In this document: positions 12,272 to 24,317 of the stretch, in pieces
Position numbering within the stretch: position 1 is the stretch's first letter
Layout of the letters: every line of letters starts with the position of its first letter
NCBI GenBank assembly: GCA_032173965.1
Contig: CM063287.1
Coordinates: 11,413,859-11,477,858 of the forward strand
Length of the DNA stretch: 64,000 nt
From: Sitta carolinensis
Lineage: Eukaryota; Chordata; Aves; Passeriformes; Sittidae
Reading direction: 5' to 3'
Notes under the pieces: model-generated
Database searches by the model: none
Seen by the model: the letters and a program-made list of their open reading frames with translations, nothing else
What the model was told of the DNA's origin: nothing
Position numbers and translations under genes: made by a program

Positions 12272-15200
12272 CTTTTATATGAAATAGGTAAAACTGTCCT
12301 TGGTTGCACTGGATTACTGTCAACAGAATGATCCCAAACAAGCTAAGACTCAAGATTAGTAACACACTCCAGAGAATATTTAAGAATGATCCAGGTCAAA
12401 AACTGAAAAAATGCATAGTATTTATTAGAAGTGGGCTGAGTGGCAGCCTTCCACGCTACTGAAGTAATTACTGTCCCAATGTCACTCCTTTTTCTTTATA
12501 ACTATACTTTGTCTTGATTTTAAGGAGAAAATTCTTCAGGCAACTTCCAATTAAAAAAATAAATAAAACACCTGTCCATGTTCTTTCAGGGTTTCTCTTG
12601 TGTCCTTCCTGAATTGTCAGGGAAAGCCAGACTGGCTGGCTGCTTTCTCTGATGATGAATGGATACACACTCTTCCCCATGCCTTGAAAGCTATTACTGC
12701 TTTGCTTTACTGCGCATTGGGGTACCTCTCACTATTAGTGAAACAGCCATTTCATTCAAAGGCTACCTCATCATTTAACATGCTGGTTTAAAAGGCTTTG
12801 TTCAATAATTTCAAATTGCTTTTAGTTACTTCTAAAACAATGGGTTTATATACCAAAACATTGTTTTGCTTCAGCATTTTAGAAGAAGGTATACCCTGAG
12901 GAATTTTGGTTCCTATCCTGCTGCTAGAAGAATCAAATGATATTAACTTAATATAGTCTTTCAAGTGTGTTAACTTTTAGGTTTTTTTTAATTAATTTAT
13001 CTTTTGTTTTGCTTTCTTCAAAGAAACGACGAGTAACACCATGCTACAGTAAAACAGATGTCATGTCTACTTTTTTTTCACAAAACTTTCTGGTTCTTTC
13101 TGGAAAGGCAGTACAAGGAGCGCAAACTCTAGGAAATTTTGCAGACCTGCAGTGGGGTCATTTGTTACATGATTTTTTTAAAAAACCCTCTGGATATGTC
13201 TCTGCTGTATCCTGCAAAGCATCAGAAGTAGTGAACCATCCACTCAGCCTGATCATCTGAGCATCTGCTCAGCTCTCCACATGCCCAGCAAGGTTTCTGA
13301 GACTTCAATTAGATCACCCAGCTTCAGCTTGCATAGCTCTGAACTACAATGCAGCAATAGCTGAGCAGTGCTGGGAGGAAGCCACTTTTCCCCACCTTTT
13401 TTTTTTCCCTTGAGCAAAAAAACTTTGCTATCCAGCTGCTTATAAGCAGTTTCATGGCAGTCTGTTAGGAGCAGCTTCTTCTGTTCCACCCAAGAGAAAA
13501 CAGAAGTTCCCCTTGCCAGAGCAGCCTCAGAGGAAGGTATTTCCTGTGGCACTCTCTGTTCTCCATCTGAGAGGAAACCAAAGAGTTTCTTCTGAGATCT
13601 CTGGAACATAATTTAAACAATGTTTCACCCAATAAGATTTTGGGGTTGATTTCTGCTGGTTAGCTCTGTCCCTGATTAGCTCTTTTGATATTTTTTAACA
13701 TAACCTACAGTCTATTCTTTTGTTATGAGAAAAAATGAGTTACAGTTGTGCCATCCCATAGAGTGACAGTTTCCTGATGGCTTCACTCTAATGATTTGTG
13801 GTCACTGTTGATCAGCAATATCCCTTTTGCTGGTGTAATGGTCATGAGAAAGCAGCCTTGCATTGTCACAGTCCCAGTGACAGCTGAGGAGGATAACGTG
13901 GGAACTTCTGTGTCCTCAGCTTACCTCGTGACATAGAAAAACACTGTTCTCTTGTCTTAGTTACACATCTTGCAATTGCAGGGGCTTGAGGCACTGGATT
14001 CAGAGACTCTCTTGAACTAATTGCTGTACTAACTCTTATGGCAACAGCAAGCCTGTTTTGCCAGACTATTCTCTCTAAACTATCTCACTGTAATTAATAT
14101 AGCACTTGTTACTACAACAACAAATTGTTTATTCATTGAGCCTAAGTATCCTCTATTTTTCTATCTTTGTTGGTTTGCACGCTCTGCTTCTTTGCTTTGT
14201 AACCAATAGCTGACCCCTGTCCACTACACGTGGACAAGCTTTCTTGGATGTTCCTGGAGCATCCATCCAGCATAAGGGTCCCAGGACTAAATGCTACTTT
14301 CAGCACAAGTAATACCAAGAAAAGTGCATGTGTTTCTCTGAAATATGAACAGAGCAACATTTCAGCCAGGATCACAGAGACATTGACACACACAGCTTTG
14401 ACATTTATACACATTCTACTACGATCTACACAAGATTAAAGGCTTATGACTACATTTCAAACCTCTCTTATGATCAGTATTTTCAATTGCTAACATGAAA
14501 CTGTGCCTTGCTCATTCAGATGACTTCTTTACTAGTGAAATTTCACTGCATTTGCAGATGTATTTCCCCAGGGATTTTCTGATGGCTCCTCCAGAAAGGG
14601 GTAAAGGTGGGGTGGGGGGGAATCAAATCAATGTTCAGTGGTTTTTAAAATCAAACTTTGACCATAAATTTGATACCGAGCCTTTTGTAACACTCTTCTG
14701 GTTCACTTAAACTGGAGCATCACTGACTGAGTTTTTCTGAAATAAATTTACATTTTGTTCACATGTTCTACTACACTTTAGTTGCCCTCTCAATTTGAAT
14801 GCTAAGCAAAAAGACAAACAAAATTCTGCTAAGCAGACTGGTGACAGCATGGAAAGACAAGCTTATGCTTAACTCAGAGGACCTTCCACTTTTATGCATG
14901 ATTAGATGTTGATAATTACTTTATTACCAATATAACTGTAATAAACTTCTAACTTGAACAAAAACTACAGGAAATATTAGGCAACATAGAGAAATTTTAG
15001 CTGGATCTCAGTTTTACGTACTTCCATTTCCAAGTAGTGTTTCAGTCACGCTAATTGCTTTTCTTAGGTCACCCCAGCCTAATGACCTGGTTAGGTTAAC
15101 CTGAGACATGATTTCTTGAAAGAAACAGTCTCTAAAGTAACTTTTCATTCCACAACCTACAGATGTGCAGAATGAACATTATCTTCTACAGCATTATGAG

Positions 15201-16049
15201 CCATGGTAAATTATCTTAAATATGGGTTCAATTTAACCAGTTCATCCCATGAGATGTCTACTGAGAGCATTTATTTCATCAAAAGATGACAGATAGTAAG
15301 GCATTTTTAACTGGATCTTATGATGGTCTCACCTGAACTCAGGACAAGTAGTTTGTATGACTGAAGTCACAACTTGTTTTGACAGTGGTTTAGTGGACCC
15401 AGAATCACTGATGCTACTTTATGCAAAGTCTGTTTTACCTTACACAGCGATTTTACCAATTCAGAGAGCTGTTATCTACAATAGCAGCCTCTCTTCCCCC
15501 AACAGACCATGCTGTCAAGATCTGAATTGCAATCACTAAAGCTATATAGATGCTTTGCATTTTGTTTTTGGTGTACATTGGTATATGCTATTTTATTCAG
15601 TTTTTATATAATATTTGCGTTAAGCCAACTAACTAAACTAAACAATAAAACTAACATCCCAAATTCCAGTCTGGCATCACTAGTTTGAAACTTTCTGAAA
15701 ACTCCTTAAATCATATGTCAATTAAATAACCTTTTTAGTTTTTACACGGGAAAAGAATAAACAAGACACTTGTTACTACTCAATATAAGGGGCAAAAAAC
15801 TTGTACCCGAGACTGTCATTGATACTAATACTACTTTGAGATCTATGAAAGCACTTGCCACAGATGTGAGTTCTGCATGGCAAGGTCTTCATAAAGACAG
15901 CGAAAATGAAATGGTGGCAGCAGTATTGTCACTGCTGTTTGCAGAACAGCTTGTCACGTTCTGACAGTGCCAGACAGGCTAAAGTTGCAGGAAAGGCCAC
16001 TGATAATTGGTGTTGCCTTTTGGTTTTATGACTGCAGATACAGCCAGCA
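12272..16049. other. Intronic sequence, no genes seen
   Basis: Unique-looking AT-rich intron. A cluster of nuclear-receptor-like half sites occurs at 15066-15102 (AGGTCA, TGACCT and the palindrome AGGTTAACCT). The minus-strand open frame at 13253-13609 (118 codons) has no recognisable domain. Confidence 0.5.
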
Positions 16050-16420
16050 AGCTGCTGCCGACAGGCGCGGGCTGAGCCGCGGGATGCGGCGGCGGGAGCG
16101 CCCTGCAGCAGCGCCGGGCCGGGCCGGGCCGGGCCGGGCCGGGCAGAGCCGCTGCCATCGCTGCCAGCCGCTCCCACAATGCACCCGCTCCCGCACACAC
16201 ACGCACACCGAGACGCTCGCACACACGGGCATGCACACGGTCACGGGCTCTCCCGGGGCGAACGCGCTCCGACACACGGCCCCGCTCCCGCACGCACGGC
16301 CCCCGCCCCCCCGGAACCAACTTACCCCCGAGTTACAGCCCATTCACAAGCCTGGGCTTCCTCTGCCGCCCCTCCTCTGCGCGCCTGCCTCTGCTGCTGC
16401 AGAGAGGCCACATATGTCTG
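16050..16420. promoter_or_regulatory. CpG island A (putative promoter or enhancer)
   Basis: Sequence composition switches abruptly from AT-rich to very GC- and CpG-rich. The stretch has GCGC, CGCG and CCGCGG motifs, a GGGCC pentamer array (16114-16144) and an Sp1-type GC box, ccccgccccc, at 16301-16310. It sits in the ZMIZ1 intron downstream of the N-terminal exon. Open frames across it (for example 232 codons, plus strand, 15967-16665) are low-complexity Pro/Ala/Arg/His translations and are not taken as coding. Direction of any transcription cannot be told from sequence. Confidence 0.75.
16114..16144. repeat. (GGGCC)n pentamer array in CpG island A
   Basis: About six tandem copies of CCGGG/GGGCC. 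The plus strand has six closely spaced GGG runs, which could form a G-quadruplex. Confidence 0.9.
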
Positions 16421-17015
16421 CAAACACTTCTAGGCAGAAACCAGCCAGTGCAGAACAAAGACAGCCGGGGTTGCCTTCATCTCAGCACAAGGCAGCCAGT
16501 AGCTATTTTCAAGCTTGTTCGCTCTCCCCCTCTGAGGGCACCCTGCTCTGTTTCTCCCTCTCTCTCTCCTCTTTGCCTGTCCAGCTACTGCACAACACAC
16601 ATCAATTATTCATTGCTTGTCTCCCGGTTTCCAGGCAAAACCAATCACAGATGGAGTCTTGCTAATGGGCTCATGCCGTACTTGCCAACAGGCTATTTGT
16701 GCTCAAGCTACAACCCTCTAGAGACAATAAAGAGAATCAGGTTAAGCTTTAAAACTTCACACGTACGCGAACAGACCTAAAACGGCGATAGACATGTAAG
16801 CATCCCTATGACATTGCTTAGGAGTACGTCTTCGGCATACAGCATGGCAGAAGGCTGCTGTAAATCTTCCGAAAGGGTTTTAAGAAAATCAAACACTCAG
16901 AAAAATCTCACCTCAGCTGCATGTTACTGATACTGATGGTTCTCTTTTCTGTCTCTAGTGATCCATGTCTCGCTTTCCCATTACAGAGAGAGGTATGTCC
17001 TTCTCTCATTCTCGT

Positions 17016-17042
17016 GCACGCACGCACACGCACACACACACG
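17016..17042. repeat. (CA)n-type microsatellite with CG interruptions
   Basis: Alternating gcacgcacgcacacgcacacacaca pattern; purine-pyrimidine alternation is compatible with Z-DNA formation. Confidence 0.9.
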
Positions 17043-17088
17043 CAGCCACAGCCACTTTGCCAGAAGGAAGAGAGAGAAAGAGAGGAGG

Positions 17089-17111
17089 AAAAAAAAAAAA
17101 AAAAAAAAAAA
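17089..17111. repeat. Poly(A) tract, 23 bp
   Basis: Uninterrupted A23 preceded by a GA-rich stretch (agagagaaagagaggagg), between the two CpG islands. It could act as a nucleosome-excluding tract. Confidence 0.9.
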
Positions 17112-17386
17112 CCACCCAGGCAGCTCACATTTCAAACTTGCAAGGAGGGGTGGTGCTTAAAACGCTAGGACAAAGCCTCTGTCTCTGGCACCCAGCCAAA
17201 ATACTAAAATAAATCCCCTTGATCGATTAATTGGAAGCAACACTTGTTCGAGTCCGCGTAACAAACCATTAAGGGCACCGGGGCTGAAAAGTCTTGAGAT
17301 TTGGGAAATCTTGTACCCTTGCTTCCCCCCTACCCTGTTTGCTGAATGCTGTTGACTAAATCCATCAAACTAGTCATGCTAATTAG

Positions 17387-17755
17387 CGTCCAGGGCAGCC
17401 TCGGCGGCGGAGCAGCGCCCGGGGCGGGCGGCCCCCGCGGCCGAGAGTTTCCTTCCGGACCGGCCGCCGCCCCTCGCCGGGCGGGCGGTACCGCCGGGCC
17501 GGGCCGGGCCGGGCCGCTCTGCGGAGCGCGCCGCCGGCTGCGGGCCCCGGGGCGCCGCGGCGCTCGGCGGGCGCCGTCCCTCCGCCGCCGGGGAAACTGA
17601 GGCAGGCGGGCGGCGGCTGCGGGCTGCCACCGGAACCGCTGTCACCTGCGGGACAGCCTGGCCCGGCCGGCTTCCTTGGGCTGTGGCTGCGGGTGCAGGT
17701 CTTCGCCTTTGCCGGCCGCACACCGCTCCCAAGACATCGCCCGTTCCCACGCCAC
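17387..17755. promoter_or_regulatory. CpG island B (putative promoter or enhancer)
   Basis: The densest CpG stretch outside the 49-kb minisatellite, with repeated GGCGGCGG, CCGCGG and GGCGCC. It has an Sp1-type site ggggcggg at 17421-17428 and a second GGGCC array at 17494-17515. A 123-codon minus-strand frame (17379-17750) and a 112-codon one overlap it, but their Ala/Arg/Pro/Gly content follows from base composition. With island A it forms a roughly 2-kb regulatory domain. If it fires on the minus strand it would start a ZMIZ1 transcript lacking the exon at 52 kb. If it fires on the plus strand it would make an antisense RNA. Confidence 0.78.
17494..17515. repeat. (GGGCC)n pentamer array in CpG island B
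   Basis: Four to five tandem GGGCC units, the same motif as in island A 1.38 kb away; potential G-quadruplex on the plus strand. Confidence 0.9.
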
Positions 17756-18240
17756 TGCTAGCTCAGGGCTGCCGTGGAAGAGTTTTAAACATGTCCAGCT
17801 GTGCCTGCGGTGGTCAGCGTTTCAACTGACAGTGCCCAAGGCGAAAAAAAAAAAAACCCAGGGAAAAAAAATGGAAAAAAACAGGCAACAAACAAACAAT
17901 CAACCCCCAGGAAGCTAATGTGACAATTCTTTGCTGCCTCTCAAAGGGAAAACTGGCAGTTTAAGTTGCGGCCAGCCGAGCACCAGCCTTTTCCTGCCAC
18001 CCTCCGCGGTGCAGAGCCACTTCCTTCCCCGCACGACCTGCACAAAGACACCTCCACCTCTTAAAGGCGCACCCGGCCCGCGCAGTGAAGCAGCCGGCAG
18101 GTTCCAGCGAGGAACAAACAAAATACAAACAATTAAAAAAGGAGGACTTAAAAAAAAAAATACTGTCTCTCCAGCAAAACTCCTTTCAGCGAAAATTATG
18201 GCCCCAGCTCCTCTTGCCATGCTTACAGTCATTTAAATGT
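17756..18240. other. CpG-island shore with A-rich tracts
   Basis: Mixed sequence falling off from island B: several short poly(A) tracts (17843-17890, 18150-18160) and a further CpG-bearing piece around 17965-18090. No exon is supported. Confidence 0.5.
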
Positions 18241-18369
18241 GCTTCCCGAACACCTTAGCAGAGAGTCGGGCAATATGACAGATCGGAACAGCAAACTATC
18301 AAAAATATCAAAGAGCAGCTCTTTTCTGAAAAATGATTCCACAAAAAAGCGTTGTCAGATTTCATGTTC

Positions 18370-18400
18370 TTTTTTTTTTTTTTTTTTTCCCCCCACCCCC
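18370..18400. repeat. T19 tract followed by C-rich run
   Basis: Nineteen T followed by ccccccaccccc. Low-complexity polypyrimidine sequence. Confidence 0.9.
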
Positions 18401-18497
18401 AGGGAATCCACTACAAACAGGGAAGAATAACGTGTGCTCTCACTTAACTTCCTCTCCTGATGTAGGATCTCAAGGTCAGCCGGTCAGACAGGGTTAT

Positions 18498-18796
18498 TGC
18501 TTTCTCTCCACAGCCATCAGACCAAGCAGAACTGCACACCAAACCCTCCACACTTTGCACTATCTCAGAGCTGCACAAGCGTGGCTGAAGGAACACTTCC
18601 CAACAACATGGCTGCTACAGGTGGTCCAGGACCCAGCTCTGGGCCAGCATCCATAGTGGACAGCCTTGTACAGCCTGGGCAAACCTTCAGCCAGGTCCTC
18701 ACAGATGCAGGTGGACCCCTGGGGCTGCTCAAACAAACGCTTACACAAAATGTAGGTTCCATTGTAGTTGGTCAAATTTCAGATTCAGTCACATAG
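18498..18796 (+). other. Possible plus-strand exon or chance open frame beside the CpG islands
   Basis: A strong plus-strand acceptor-like sequence (ttgctttctctccacag, ending at 18515) precedes a GC-balanced stretch with a 99-codon open frame ending at 18796. The downstream part reads NNMAATGGPGPSSGPASIVD and continues without stop to SDSVT. I do not recognise this protein and see no domain. It could be an exon of an antisense transcript starting in the CpG islands, or chance. Confidence 0.2.
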
Positions 18797-21700
18797 AGCA
18801 AAAGTACAGAACCTTGCACATTTTTTTTCATTGCCTTTCAGAGTAGACAGATGCTTTAAGGAGGTGTAAATTATACAGCTCATCTGGCAGAATAGATATA
18901 GGAAGTACAAGTTTTAGGGGACTGTCAAAGCAATGAGAAGTATGTCAATAATGCAAAACAAGGACCAAATTGCCCTACTAATGTAACTGCACTGAGTTCC
19001 AACTTGGTGGATGCCAATGAAATTGATAATTGCTCTAATGCTACATGAATTCTTGATAGAATGAACATTTCTGTGCCTTTTTCAGGCTTTAATGCATTTA
19101 CAGAATTTTCTCACAATTCATAAGCTATCATGGTGTTTCTTCCTATTTTGCAAAAACACACAAAGCAGCAACAAGAAAGTATCAGGAGGTTTCACGATCT
19201 CTGACACTGGCTCCTTCCTCATACAAGCCTCGATTAAGTTAAGTTTCTGAGGGTGAAAAGTAATTTTATTTTTTCTGTATAGAAAACACATTCCCCAGTT
19301 TCCTATTGGTTTTTTTCTCTACCTACCTTCGTAAGTAGTATCTCTCTGCAACTAAATTGCTCTTTCTAGTGCAACAGTGTAAGTTTCTCTTTTAAAGCTG
19401 CCTGTCTTTTAAGAGGAAGTGGTTTAGAGTAGACAAATCACTTATCTAAAAATTATGTACTTACTTCTCCTTTGACAAATCTTCAGCAGGTTTCTAATCC
19501 CACCCTGCCACTTGAAATATCACTTTCTGTGATGACATTTGAGTCACAGTTGTCAGAAGCATCAGGCTCTGTAGTCAAATGGATTAAATCACACTTCATA
19601 GCATACAGTATTTTGAAGAAGGAGTGGTTTATCATTTGTAGAAATTAATCATAAGTTTTTTCTCTAGGGCAAATTCCCAATCATTTTTAAAGATTACTAT
19701 GTTTAAGCCCCTCTGACAGCAGTATGTCAAATTACATCACAAGGAAGGTTATCTCAGGCAATGATAACTATTAACACAGCTCCCTGAAGACACGTACTAC
19801 TGGGAGAAGCAGGTCTGTACTGGGAAGCACCCTTTTTATGCAGGGGTGGGAGAGCAGGCTCTTTTTTGCTATGCTTTGTGTGGCTCTGCTGAGGCCCCAG
19901 GGATCCCAGTGTCTGGGCCTGTGCCTGCTGCTGGCTGTTGTCCCAGCTCAGCCCCAGAGGGGAGGGGAGACAGGGGTAAGGACATCTTTGAGTTCTATAG
20001 GGAGGGAAAGAGGAGACACTTGGATCACCTCTAGCTGATTAAGGAGAAGAGCTGCAAGATTTTCAGAGAAGTTCTATTTATCTCAACGCAGGAGGCAACA
20101 TTTGTCTGTTTAGCATAAGCTCTCAATGCAAAACAATATTACCAACAAACTTTCCAAATTTCAATCCTGTCAGTCACTGCTTGGCACTGAAGCAAACCAC
20201 GTTCTTACGGTACTGTTCTTTGCTCTCCATGCCAAGACACCTCTCTGAAGGAGTGTATTTTTAAGAAGTCAGAAGTCTGTCCTTAAATTGTGATGATGCA
20301 ACAGACCTGCCCATGGAACACCAATTTTTTATGGTGAACAAGATAATGATGTGAACACATTCATATGTTCAGGTGCCTTTGATTGCTCAACACAAACAGC
20401 ATGATGCTTATCTTCAACTACTTCAAGTGAGGAAGCCTTTGGGCGTAATTCTCACTTCTCCCTGCCTTGCCCCTCTTTGGTGATATTGCAAGAAATTAAT
20501 CAAATCCATCAACACCTGTAATAAAGATGCAGACCACCAACAGCAAAAGAAGGAGAGGATGCAGAGGGGTGGAGAACAAATCACTCATTTGGATACTTCA
20601 ATGTCAAGTAGACTGTATGAGGAGGGACAGCATCATGTTCTACTGTAGTATCACTGTGAGTGGGATGTTGAGAAAAGAGCAGAGAAAGAAAGCATAAATG
20701 GGTAAGGAAAATCTCTTCAAGTAACTATAATAGCAGTTATTGCCCACTGAGTCATAATATAATCCTTTAGCAATGCAAATTTTCTATGACCCAAGATTTA
20801 AAGGTTTATCTCAGGGCCAATCTTTATTCATCTGAGTTTTGCTGCACTGCTGAACACAGCAGGGTAGTTCCTTACAATATTTGTCTAGAGCAGGTTATTT
20901 GCCCAAGAATTAGTTCCTTGGATATGCATATATTTTACTATTGATTCAAAGGATTCAAAAAACTCTTTAGAAGGCTCACAATTACATAGTTGAAATACGC
21001 AGAATACATGGATCAGTGGCCTTGTCGACTTTTCCTAATGTTTCACAGTAGGCTGAATCAGTTGATGCTGTTATAAATCTAAGGGCTGCATAGCAGTAAA
21101 AACCCAACCATGTACTTGAAAAAACAAAAATTAAAATCCTTTGACTCTGCATCGTGTCTTTCATGCATAACTCATTTTTACATAATCAAATAAACTCCTT
21201 CCAAAAGGAGGTGTGGAAGGAAAACCCAGTATTTAAAAACACAGTAAAAAAAAGATCCTTTCACATGATTAAGTCCTATCCTGTTTAGGTAAGAAGATTA
21301 CTACATTGCAAAGAATTCTATGACTAAGGTACATACCCTTTGGTCACCTTCTGCATTAGGCTTTATAAAACAAAGGTAGGGAAGTCACAAAAGGTTGTAA
21401 CACAGCATCTGCTTTTTTCCTGCTGCCCATGACCACTGTTAGCTTGTAGTCCTTGGTAACTAAATGTTTTGATGAACCCTCTGATGTGAACCTGAAAACA
21501 CTAAATGCTATTTTGGATGCACACAGCAATTGGCCCAAAACACTCAAAATCTTCTGAAAGACACTTATGTCCTATTTAACTTTCAAGACCGTGGAAATGC
21601 CAACGTTCCTCTTACCCCATTACAAAACAATACTCCTTCGAGCCTCTGTAAGACTCAGGATAGACCTTCAGGCACTCCGATGCAAACACCTCTGTCAATT

Positions 21701-24271
21701 GCCAAAATATTTAGAAAAGATCTGCCTTAAGTCCATCTAATGCTGCAATTTCCTAATCTCTATTTCCTTCATTTTTTCTTTTGATTTAATATCTTTACCA
21801 TGTGCAGAAAAACAAGATGATCTATGAAATTACAATGCAAAAAACCACTCAGAAATACACAGTGAAGCCATTCATTAGGTTTGTATTTTTGGTTCTCTTC
21901 ACAGATATACTTTTACGGAAAACTGTGAAGCAAAAGTAACCAAAGCATGCAGAAACAAAGAACAAAGTACATGAAGGAAAGTCTCATCTGTAATGTAGCA
22001 TGGCAGTCAGAAGATGCTTCTAGTGGAATTCCTTGGTAAACTGGAGCATGGCAGAAATGGCTTTCAGTGCCTCTTTTGGTACCTGAGCTAGAGCTTATGA
22101 TACCTCTAGCAAATCAGAAAGAAATAAAAATTTACTGAAGCCCTTTCCATTCAACATCCATTTTTTTGGCATAATCAAGTGGATTTCTAAAACTTCCATA
22201 TTTTTCACTAAGTTTTGATAAAATATTTCTATACCACATCTTGCAAACTCTTCATTTCCCTCACATAGTTTAGACATTTTTAGCCTTCTACCACTTTGGG
22301 GGAATATCTGATGAAATGTTCTTTAGATACCAAACAAATCTTTCAGCATTCATATGTTCTGCAAAGTACTAAAAACTTCATTACAACAAAGTAAGACTTT
22401 CAAATGCAATGAGGACCACTACTTCTCTAAGAAAGTTTAAGTATGCACTTCAATAAAACATTTTTTCTGCTGCTTTTCAAGACAGTTAAGAATATATTCT
22501 CCCTAAAAATATTTGGTTTTATTGAGCATATAGCAGAACCCCCACCTCTGGCAAGCTGTGGGTTAATTAGAGCTAAGCTTTCTCTCTCCCTGATTAATTG
22601 TACAAGGGGATAAGGAAGCAGCTCTGAAGACAGCAACTTAATCAGGTCTCACTGGAAGAAGACAGAAAACTATTAGAACAGCAGCTAGTGAGGCAATGTA
22701 GAACTAATGGGATGCAAAAGAGTAAATGAAACTGAAGCTTGGAAAGTAGAGGTCCTGCTAGGGCTCATGAACACCTCTTGACATTGTAAATCCATTCTGA
22801 ACTGTTTTGACTCTTCACAGTTATTTTCCAGAAATATAAATTGTACGAATATTCCTCATTAAGACCTCAAAATAATAAGCCCTCCATGAAAAGCCAGTCT
22901 CAGTGACTAATTTTTTTCATCTTTTCCTTCTGATATCCAGACACTTCATACCCCAGCCCCATCACAGCAGTGTGGGGAGCTGGTGCTCTGGTTTTCTGGC
23001 TCAACTGGATTGTCTTCCCCTCTGTATGGGGACCCCTCTTGGTCCCAATTTCACTGAGCTGCCTCTCCACCAAAAATGGAGAGGAAATCTAGGCTATTTA
23101 CTCATATCCTTTTTATTACTACTTTTTAAAACCAATCCACTAATATATGGAAGATATCAGTTGTGAGAAGGAATATGTGATACAAATATCCTGAGTGGGT
23201 CATAAATGCAATAAGAAAAGATGTAAAGAGAAGGTATGTCCTTCATTACCCTCCCTACTTACATTCTATACATAGGAAAGTTCATGACAACTTTTTCTCT
23301 GTGCTATGAGTGAACTGTGAGAGCATTAAAATGAGAAAGTTAGATACAATAGTGTGTTTTTTTGGTGTTTGAAGGGTTTTTTGTGTGTGTGCTTTTAAAT
23401 TTCTATTTTTATTTTAAAAAACTCTATGAAAACAACACTGAATGTCACTTTCTTCAAATCAATTGTGGAGTGTGGAAAACCATCGAAAATGCATTCATCA
23501 TATGTTTCATGATGCCATATCAAACATATGAGTAGTTATATAATAATCAAATTGATAAAAATCCAAAGTTACAAATTAAAAGTTACAAATTGGTGGCTAT
23601 GCATCACTGTCTTGGAAAGCTTCCATTCTGGAATAACAAAGACATTCATCATTTGGAGGCCAGCTCATGCTTCTAGCTTTGTATTTAAACAACCCCATGT
23701 ACCATCATCATACACTTTTTATATCAATCTGCCAGAAAGCCATACAGAGTTATTTTTAGAGGACTGTGAGATGAAGTACAGTTTAGCTTGCTAAGTAGCC
23801 TAATAAGGCAAAATGCTCTTGGTGAAGACCAAATGCAGTCACTGTCGCTCTTTCCCTCATACTCTAATCAATTTCTAAGAGCTTCCCTTAATTTTTCCCA
23901 CTTACTGAGGATTACTGTATTAGCAACAGGATAGAACTAGGGGGAGAGAGGCATTCTTTATGATTTTCTTGGGTTTGATAATCAAATGTAGAGCGAAGAA
24001 AAAAATTGAATGGTCTGAAAAGAAAGTGGCTTTGTTCAGAGTTAAAGAAAATTCTTAGTAGACAATCGCTTAAAGAGAAACAACAACGTAATGTCAGAAA
24101 CTGGCCAACTCGGCTCTCTGCCAGCTCCAAATACTTCAACGCCTCGAAGCATATATAAAGGACTCTCAGAGAGTACTGGCATGCTTAAATACTAGCAAGA
24201 ATCTTAAACCCAAAAAAGTTCCCAAATCTATTACATTACTTACCATCTGAGAAAAATATTCATTTTGACAT

Positions 24272-24317
24272 GTTAATGCTAGGAGGAGGGTGATGGTTAA
24301 TGCTGGAGGGGGGTGAT
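24272..24317. repeat. Imperfect tandem duplication, two units of about 23 bp
   Basis: The unit gttaatgctaggaggagggt is followed by gttaatgctggaggggggt. Two diverged copies of a 22-24 bp unit stand head to tail. Confidence 0.8.

Larger units (their letters stand above)
16421..17386. promoter_or_regulatory. Inter-island segment with CCAAT box and homeodomain-type sites
   Basis: Moderate GC, joining the two CpG islands. It contains a CCAAT box in good context (aaaccaatcac, 16638-16648), a CA-rich microsatellite and an A23 tract. Near 17221-17233 it has ATCGATTAATTG, and at 17379-17388 the near-palindrome gctaattagc. The composition suggests a regulatory module; no exon could be defined. Confidence 0.45.

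Noticed and set aside
13253..13609. 118-codon minus-strand frame
   Set aside because: No recognisable domain and no conserved splice boundaries; it includes a Lys-rich stretch from a poly(T) tract.
15967..16665. 232-codon plus-strand frame through CpG island A
   Set aside because: Low-complexity translation (Pro, Arg, His, Thr) of GC-rich and CA-type sequence with opposing frames equally open on the other strand; no recognisable domain.
17379..17750. 123-codon minus-strand frame in CpG island B as a first coding exon of ZMIZ1
   Set aside because: Ala/Arg/Pro/Gly composition follows from CpG content and the sequence does not resemble any ZMIZ1 N-terminus I know. A 5' non-coding exon remains possible.
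19838..20038. Small frame starting MQGWESRLFFAMLCVALL that looks like a signal peptide
   Set aside because: The hydrophobic run is short, two overlapping frames start within 10 bp, there is no homologous domain, and no upstream exon or promoter was found.
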